Shown here piece by piece: positions 6,132 to 9,842 of a stretch of DNA of 9,842 nt. Under the pieces are notes generated by a model. That model saw nothing but the letters and a program-made list of their open reading frames with translations. It had not been told where the DNA came from and made no database searches. Where the stretch lies: positions 1 through 9,842 of the forward strand of contig JAGWNO010000074.1 of assembly GCA_028871235.1 (NCBI GenBank), read 5' to 3'. The position numbers and the translations under genes were made by a program. The first letter of the stretch is position 1. Every line of letters begins with the position of its first letter. Source of the stretch: Gammaproteobacteria bacterium (GTDB taxonomy: Bacteria; Pseudomonadota; Gammaproteobacteria; Natronospirales; REEB76).

Positions 6132-7805
6132 ATGAAATCACGCCTTACCGCAGTCGTTTGCCTGTTACTTTTCCCGCTGTTGGCATTTTCGGCGATACCG
6201 TCAAAGCCACCGCATGCGGCAGTCGCCAGCGCCCAGCCGTTGGCAACCCGGGCGGGCATGGAGATTCTGGCCAAAGGCGGTAACGCATTCGATGCGGCGG
6301 TTGCAGTGAGCGCAGCGCTCGCGGTGGTGGAGCCCTACAGCAGCGGCATTGGCGGCGGCGGTTTCTGGCTGCTGCATCGGGCGAGCGACGGTTACAACAC
6401 CATGGTGGACGGCCGTGAGTACGCACCGGCGGCCGCCACGCCCGGCATGTACCAGGACAAGGGCGGCAATGTGATCCCCGGTGACTCGCTCAACGGCCCG
6501 CTGTCCGCCGCCATTCCCGGCGAGGTGGCGGCACTCGTTTACATCAACAAGCATTACGGCCGACTGTCGCTGGCAGGGGATCTGGCACCGGCCATCAGGC
6601 TGGCGCGCGACGGTTTTCCGCTGGATCGCATGTTTCATGGCATGCTGGCATCCCGGGAGCAGAAGCTGAAACAGTGGCCGGCCGCATGGGCGGTGTTCTA
6701 TCCCCACGGCCGGGTGCCGGCCACCGGCTTCATCCTGAAGCAACCGGACCTGGCCCACACGCTGGAATTGATCGCGCAGCAGGGGGAAGCAGGTTTTTAT
6801 CAGGGCTGGCTTGCCCGGCAGATGGTGGACGCAGTGCGCGCCGCTGGCGGCATCTGGTCGCTGGCCGATCTGCGCGACTACCGGGTGAAGGAACGCCAAC
6901 CGCTGGTGGGTGAATATCACGGCATGCGGATCATCTCCGCGCCGCCACCGTCCTCGGGCGGCATCGTGTTACTGGAAGCGCTCAACATCCTTTCCGGTTA
7001 TGACCTCGGACACGACAGCGATTTGATGCGCAAGCACCTCATCATCGAGGCCATGCGCTATGCTTACCGCGACCGTGCTGAATATCTGGGCGATCCGGAT
7101 TTCGTGAAGATGCCGCTCTCACGGCTGCTGAGCCCCTATTACGCCGCCGGCCTGCGCGCCGGCATCCTGCCCGACAAGGCCACGCCCAGCAGCATGCTGG
7201 CACCGGTGATGGATAGCGGGCCGGAGAGCCATCACACTACCCACATCTCCATCCTCGACGCGGACGGCAACCGGGTGGCGGCCACCTTCACCGTGAACTT
7301 CCGCTTCGGTTCGGGATTCATGCCGCCCGGCACCGGTGTGATTCTGAACGACGAGATGGATGATTTCGTCTCCAAGCCCGGCGTGCCCAACGGCTTCGGC
7401 CTGGTGGGCAACAGCGCCAATGCCATCGCGCCCCGCAAGCGGCCGCTGTCCAGCATGACGCCCACCTTTCTCGAAAACCCGCGCGGGCTGGCCATCCTGG
7501 GTACGCCCGGCGGCGGCCGCATCATCAGCATGGTGCTGCTGGGCACGCTGGATTATTTCAATGGCGGCGACGCGGCGAGCATCGTCAGTCTGCCGCGCTA
7601 CCACATGCAGTATCTCCCGGATGTGGTGTTCTACGAGCCCGGGGCCTTCACCCCGAATGACATCATCGGGCTTGAGAAGATGGGCTACCGGCTGCATGAG
7701 CTCGCGCCGTACGGCAATATGCAGGCCATCACTTGGGATTACAAAACCGGTAAGGTGACCGCGGCCTCCGATCCGCGCGACATCGGCAAGGCGGAAGTCC
7801 GGTAG
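6132..7805 (+). CDS. ggt: Periplasmic gamma-glutamyltranspeptidase
   Basis: GGT cleaves the gamma-glutamyl bond of glutathione and related compounds and hydrolyses or transfers the glutamyl group; it is an N-terminal-nucleophile hydrolase that self-cleaves into two subunits. The 557-residue precursor has a signal peptide (residues 1-21, cut likely after AFSA). Self-processing is predicted before Thr369 (HH-TTH), giving a small subunit of 189 residues, as in E. coli (190). Substrate residues align with E. coli: Arg95 (R114), Asn389 (N411), Asp411 (D433), Ser440-Ser441 (S462-S463) and Gly460-Gly461. The lid loop is present, but Phe422 stands where E. coli has Tyr444. An in-frame GTG at 6093 overlaps the ferredoxin stop; I prefer ATG 6132 because it gives a normal signal peptide. 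Last gene of the rsmD-coaD-ferredoxin-ggt run. Confidence 0.95.
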   Translation: MKSRLTAVVCLLLFPLLAFSAIPSKPPHAAVASAQPLATRAGMEILAKGGNAFDAAVAVSAALAVVEPYSSGIGGGGFWLLHRASDGYNTMVDGREYAPAAATPGMYQDKGGNVIPGDSLNGPLSAAIPGEVAALVYINKHYGRLSLAGDLAPAIRLARDGFPLDRMFHGMLASREQKLKQWPAAWAVFYPHGRVPATGFILKQPDLAHTLELIAQQGEAGFYQGWLARQMVDAVRAAGGIWSLADLRDYRVKERQPLVGEYHGMRIISAPPPSSGGIVLLEALNILSGYDLGHDSDLMRKHLIIEAMRYAYRDRAEYLGDPDFVKMPLSRLLSPYYAAGLRAGILPDKATPSSMLAPVMDSGPESHHTTHISILDADGNRVAATFTVNFRFGSGFMPPGTGVILNDEMDDFVSKPGVPNGFGLVGNSANAIAPRKRPLSSMTPTFLENPRGLAILGTPGGGRIISMVLLGTLDYFNGGDAASIVSLPRYHMQYLPDVVFYEPGAFTPNDIIGLEKMGYRLHELAPYGNMQAITWDYKTGKVTAASDPRDIGKAEVR

Positions 7806-7816
7806 CGGCGCACTGT

Positions 7817-7879
7817 TGTGGGAGCGGCCGTCCCGGCCGCGATGGTTTTGGAGTCGCGGCGAATGTCGCCGCTCCCACG
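7817..7879. repeat. REPIN: two inverted REP units between ggt and murB
   Basis: A 26-nt unit at 7817-7842 and its inverted partner at 7854-7879 share the head GTGGGAGCGGC and the tail GCCGCGA, separated by 11 nt. Each contains a perfect 7-bp G/C stem with a 3-nt loop: 7824-7830 with 7834-7840, and 7856-7862 with 7866-7872. The outer arms GTGGGAGC (7818-7825) and GCTCCCAC (7871-7878) also pair. This is the architecture of REP doublets mobilised by RAYT transposases. No T-tract follows, so it is not a standard terminator, though it may protect the ggt mRNA 3' end. Confidence 0.85.
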
Positions 7880-7923
7880 ATGTCTTTTCGCCGGCCCGTG
7901 ATGGAATTCCTCCCGGGCTTCGG

Positions 7924-7929
7924 TATGCT
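7924..7929 (+). promoter_or_regulatory. Possible -10 box of a leaderless murB transcript
   Basis: TATGCT (4 of 6 matches to TATAAT) ends 7 nt before the murB ATG. Transcription would therefore begin at or next to the start codon. This agrees with the absence of any Shine-Dalgarno before 7937. No -35 is visible, so the promoter call is weak. Confidence 0.25.
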
Positions 7930-7936
7930 CTCCCCC

Positions 7937-8959
7937 ATGCCCGTGCATTACACGTTCACGCCTGACGCACCGCTCACGCGGCGTAACACTTTCCGCGTAC
8001 CGGCCCGCGCCGCATGGCTGGCGGAAATCCACGATGCGGCGGTGATCCCTGAAGTCCTGACGCTCCCGCAGGTGAAAAACCTGCCGCTGCTGGTGCTGGG
8101 CGAGGGCAGCAACGTGCTGTTCACCCGCGATTTCGACGGCCTGGTGCTGGTGATGGCGAACCGCGGTATCGAAACGCTGGCGGACGACGGTGAAACCATG
8201 TTGGTGCGGGCAGCGGCGGGCGAAGATTGGCATGGACTGGTGCGCTGGTCATTGGCGCAGGGCTTGTGCGGCCTGGAAAACCTGTCGCTGATTCCCGGCA
8301 CTGCAGGCGCCGCTCCCATCCAGAACATCGGCGCCTACGGCGTGGAGCTGTCGACGACTCTGGAAAGCGTCGCGGCATTTGACCGTCAAGCAGGCGCGCA
8401 GGTGCAACTGACGCGCACGCAGTGTGATTTCAGCTACCGGCAGAGCATATTCAAACAACAGCCAGACCGCTGGATCATCACTGGCGTGGATCTCCATCTG
8501 CACCGAAACGCACGATTGAAACTCGACTATGCCGGCGTGCGTGAAGAGTTGGCAGTCATGCACGTCGCGAATCCGACGGCGTTGGACGTATCTGAAGCCG
8601 TATGCCGCTTGCGGCGGCGCAAACTCCCGGACCCGGCCGTCATCGGTAACGCCGGCAGCTTCTTCAAGAATCCCGTGGTTTCCACTGACCAGGCGGCACG
8701 TTTACAAAGCGCGCACGCAGGCCTGCCGATCTTCAACGCCCCGGACGGCAAGAAACTCAGCGCCGCGTGGCTCATCGAGTCGTGCGGATGGAAAGGCTTT
8801 CGTGAGGGCGACGCCGGCGTCTCGGACAAGCACGCATTGGTGTTGGTGAATCATGGTCATGCTACAGGCGCACAAATCTGGGCGCTGGCGCAGCGCATCC
8901 GGGATTCAGTTCAGGAGAGATTCGATATCCGGTTGGAACCAGAGCCAAGAATTTTATAA
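7937..8959 (+). CDS. murB: UDP-N-acetylenolpyruvoylglucosamine reductase MurB
   Basis: MurB uses FAD and NADPH to reduce the enolpyruvyl group of UDP-GlcNAc-enolpyruvate to UDP-N-acetylmuramate, the second committed step of peptidoglycan synthesis in the cytoplasm. The 340-residue product is a type I MurB like that of E. coli (342). It shows FAD-binding GEGSNVLF (55-62) and IPG...PIQNIGAYG (119-135), Tyr167-Arg168 in YRQSIF, catalytic Ser241 in NAGSFFKNP (238-246) and catalytic Glu336 in LEPE. The protein stops soon after LEPE, so the short C-terminal tail of the E. coli enzyme is missing. ATG 7937 was chosen because the homologous region starts just after it; an in-frame ATG at 7880 begins at the edge of the REPIN and would add 19 unrelated residues. 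No Shine-Dalgarno is visible. Confidence 0.95.
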   Translation: MPVHYTFTPDAPLTRRNTFRVPARAAWLAEIHDAAVIPEVLTLPQVKNLPLLVLGEGSNVLFTRDFDGLVLVMANRGIETLADDGETMLVRAAAGEDWHGLVRWSLAQGLCGLENLSLIPGTAGAAPIQNIGAYGVELSTTLESVAAFDRQAGAQVQLTRTQCDFSYRQSIFKQQPDRWIITGVDLHLHRNARLKLDYAGVREELAVMHVANPTALDVSEAVCRLRRRKLPDPAVIGNAGSFFKNPVVSTDQAARLQSAHAGLPIFNAPDGKKLSAAWLIESCGWKGFREGDAGVSDKHALVLVNHGHATGAQIWALAQRIRDSVQERFDIRLEPEPRIL

Positions 8960-9059
8960 AGGTTAACCTGTGAATGTTTTCACTATCACGAGTTTGAGCA
9001 AGGGAATGCTTCCTGTAGTACAGTTAAAATTAGCGGGATTGCATCCAGATCCAATAATT

Positions 9060-9090
9060 GGGGATTCTCTCTGCATGGCAATCCCCTTTG
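9060..9090 (+). terminator. Possible weak terminator downstream of murB
   Basis: GGGGATT (9060-9066) pairs with AATCCCC (9080-9086) across a 13-nt loop and is followed by only three T. The stem is good but the loop is long and the T-tract short. It also lies inside the small open frame at 8970-9116, so the two readings compete. Confidence 0.3.
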
Positions 9091-9143
9091 AAGTGAATGG
9101 ACCGCGCTTATTTTAGCGCTGGTACAGCATTCTAGGTGCGGCC

Positions 9144-9197
9144 TGTGGGAGCAGCGATCTCCGCCGCGATTTTGAATCGCGGTGGAGAGCCTGCCAG
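9144..9197. repeat. Degraded REP doublet
   Basis: A third copy of the 26-nt REP unit at 9144-9169 has the same head TGTGGGAGC and tail GCCGCGA as the copies near murB, but an A in the stem breaks one pair. It is followed by a 7-nt spacer and an inverted tail, TCGCGGTGGAG (9177-9187), which pairs over 11 bp with 9159-9169 with one G-T position. The inverted partner has lost a clear head sequence, so this looks like a decayed REPIN. Confidence 0.75.
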
Positions 9198-9228
9198 AGT
9201 TGATCACCCTTCATCCTTGCTGTTCTGC

Positions 9229-9332
9229 GCGGCTCATCCTGAGCCGCTTGAACTCCAGGGCGGCCATCCTTGGCCGCCCGTTCAGCGGGCCGAAGCAATG
9301 CTTCGGCATTTCCACTTCACCCCCTCAAGGGG
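9229..9332. repeat. Cluster of four hairpins (intergenic repeat mosaic)
   Basis: Four near-perfect inverted repeats follow each other. GCGGCTCA/TGAGCCGC (9229-9236 with 9240-9247) has loop TCC. GGGCGGCCA/TGGCCGCCC (9258-9266 with 9271-9279) has loop TCCT. GCCGAAGCA/TGCTTCGGC (9289-9297 with 9299-9307) has a single central A. CCCCT/AGGGG (9321-9325 with 9328-9332) is the fourth. An alternative stem GCCCG/CGGGC (9276-9280 with 9286-9290) links the second and third. CATCCT occurs three times (9212, 9235, 9265), twice at a hairpin tip. No T-tract follows on either strand, so these are not ordinary terminators. Confidence 0.8.
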
Positions 9333-9360
9333 AGAAGGGACAAAGTTCCGAAGCGCACGA

Positions 9361-9842
9361 TTACTTTGATTGATATTCCAGGCGCACGAACAGTGAGCGG
9401 CCGGCGGTGTTGTAGCCGGCGGCGGTTTGGTAGTGCGTGTCCAGCAGATTTTCCAGACTGGCGCTCACTGCGAAGCTGTGGCCAAACTGTTGGCGTAGGG
9501 TAAGGCCCGCGAGCACATAGCCCGCGTCCGTGAGCGGCGCACCGGTGTTGAAGTCCAGGTCGGAGCGCGGGCCGGTAGCAATGAGGTGTGCACCGAGACT
9601 GGTTGAATCATTGTGCCAATCCAGTGCCGTGGTGAACGTGCGTTCCGCGCGGCGCAGAAGACGGGTGCCGGTGTTCAAATCCTCAGGCTGCTGGAGGATT
9701 GCATCCGTGCGCCAGGACCACGTCTTCGCCGTGAACGTATATCCCGCCTCCAGGCCGCGTACGCGGGCGCGCGCAATGTTTTCATTTTCGCCGTTCAAAT
9801 TGCTGGGTGTTACAACGAACTGGATGAGATTGTCCAGGTTGT
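9361..9842 (-). CDS. btuB: BtuB-like TonB-dependent outer-membrane receptor, C-terminal part
   Basis: The last 159 residues of an outer-membrane beta-barrel that imports a ligand with TonB energy; in BtuB the ligand is vitamin B12. The frame is open from the right window edge to TAA at 9363-9361. Features shared with the C-terminus of E. coli BtuB, in order: NLIQF, then ARVRGLEA (ARIKGVEA in E. coli), LLRRAERTF, LDW, a tyrosine-poor strand region, then ENLLDTHYQT and GYNTAGRSLFV (ANLFDKDYET and GYQTAGREYT). Alternating polar and apolar residues fit barrel strands. The usual terminal aromatic residue is missing: the protein ends EYQSK. The plug domain, TonB box and any upstream cobalamin riboswitch lie outside the window, so the B12 assignment rests on similarity of the last strands; another ligand is possible. 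Confidence 0.85.
   Translation of the reverse strand, partial: NLDNLIQFVVTPSNLNGENENIARARVRGLEAGYTFTAKTWSWRTDAILQQPEDLNTGTRLLRRAERTFTTALDWHNDSTSLGAHLIATGPRSDLDFNTGAPLTDAGYVLAGLTLRQQFGHSFAVSASLENLLDTHYQTAAGYNTAGRSLFVRLEYQSK

Larger units (their letters stand above)
8960..9360. other. Intergenic region of two textures, murB / btuB-like
   Basis: About 400 bp between converging genes. The first part (8960-9116) is clearly richer in A+T than the flanking genes. It holds an 8-bp palindrome GGTTAACC (8961-8968) and a GTG-initiated open frame at 8970-9116 (48 codons) with AAAGG 7 nt upstream. That frame's product has no family I recognise. The second part (9140-9335) is G+C-rich and consists almost entirely of inverted repeats, listed separately. 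I see no tRNA, CRISPR or conserved protein gene here. Confidence 0.6.

Noticed and set aside
7806..7936. REPIN read as an intrinsic terminator of ggt
   Set aside because: The stems are strong, but no run of T follows on either strand.
8986..9207. Minus-strand open frame of 73 codons
   Set aside because: Its first third is translated REP sequence and the rest has no recognisable motif, so it is a chance frame through repeats.
9136..9369. Short plus-strand frames across the hairpin cluster
   Set aside because: They consist of repeat sequence read through in several frames, with no ribosome binding site or protein family signal.
9361..9842. Cobalamin riboswitch expected with a btuB-like gene
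   Set aside because: It would lie upstream of the gene, beyond base 9842. Nothing in the visible part resembles a B12 box.

Overview
The window is a chromosomal segment of a high-G+C gammaproteobacterium. It carries seven complete genes and two cut by the window edges, plus one lipase gene that is not usual at this locus. Three things point to the group: the ftsY-ftsE-ftsX order next to a divergent rsmD (the E. coli arrangement), the Alvin-type YfhL ferredoxin next to coaD, and the TGTGGGAGC-headed palindromic repeats common in Xanthomonadales, Nevskiales and Pseudomonas. A Xanthomonadales/Nevskiales-like lineage is my best guess. It is inferred from gene order and repeats, not from a phylogeny.

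Left part, minus strand (1-4574). A lipoprotein lipase gene of the VolA type (2436-4574) is transcribed leftward and ends at a clear intrinsic terminator (2388-2415). Beyond it lies ftsY-ftsE-ftsX (2335 down to the window edge). These three genes overlap by 4 bp and 17 bp, so they look translationally coupled. FtsY is the SRP receptor. FtsE and FtsX form the divisome ABC complex that controls cell-wall hydrolases. ftsX is cut at base 1.

Middle part, plus strand (4690-8959). rsmD, coaD, a 2[4Fe-4S] ferredoxin gene and a periplasmic gamma-glutamyltranspeptidase gene (ggt) are about 32-33 bp apart and probably form one operon. rsmD and coaD serve ribosome maturation and coenzyme A synthesis. GGT breaks down exported glutathione and recycles its amino acids. 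After a 131-bp gap that holds a paired REP element (REPIN) comes murB, for peptidoglycan precursor synthesis.

Right part (8960-9842). A gap of about 400 bp has two textures. The first is an AT-richer block of about 150 bp with one short unrecognised open frame. The second is a G+C-rich mosaic of a degraded REP and at least four hairpins. The 3' end of a BtuB-like TonB-dependent receptor gene (minus strand) enters from the right edge.

Most of the window is conserved housekeeping sequence, and I see no convincing new multi-gene system. The points most worth a second look are the VolA-like surface lipase inside the rsmD/ftsYEX divergent locus, the repeat mosaic at 9144-9332, the REPIN at 7817-7879 and the AT-rich block with its small frame.
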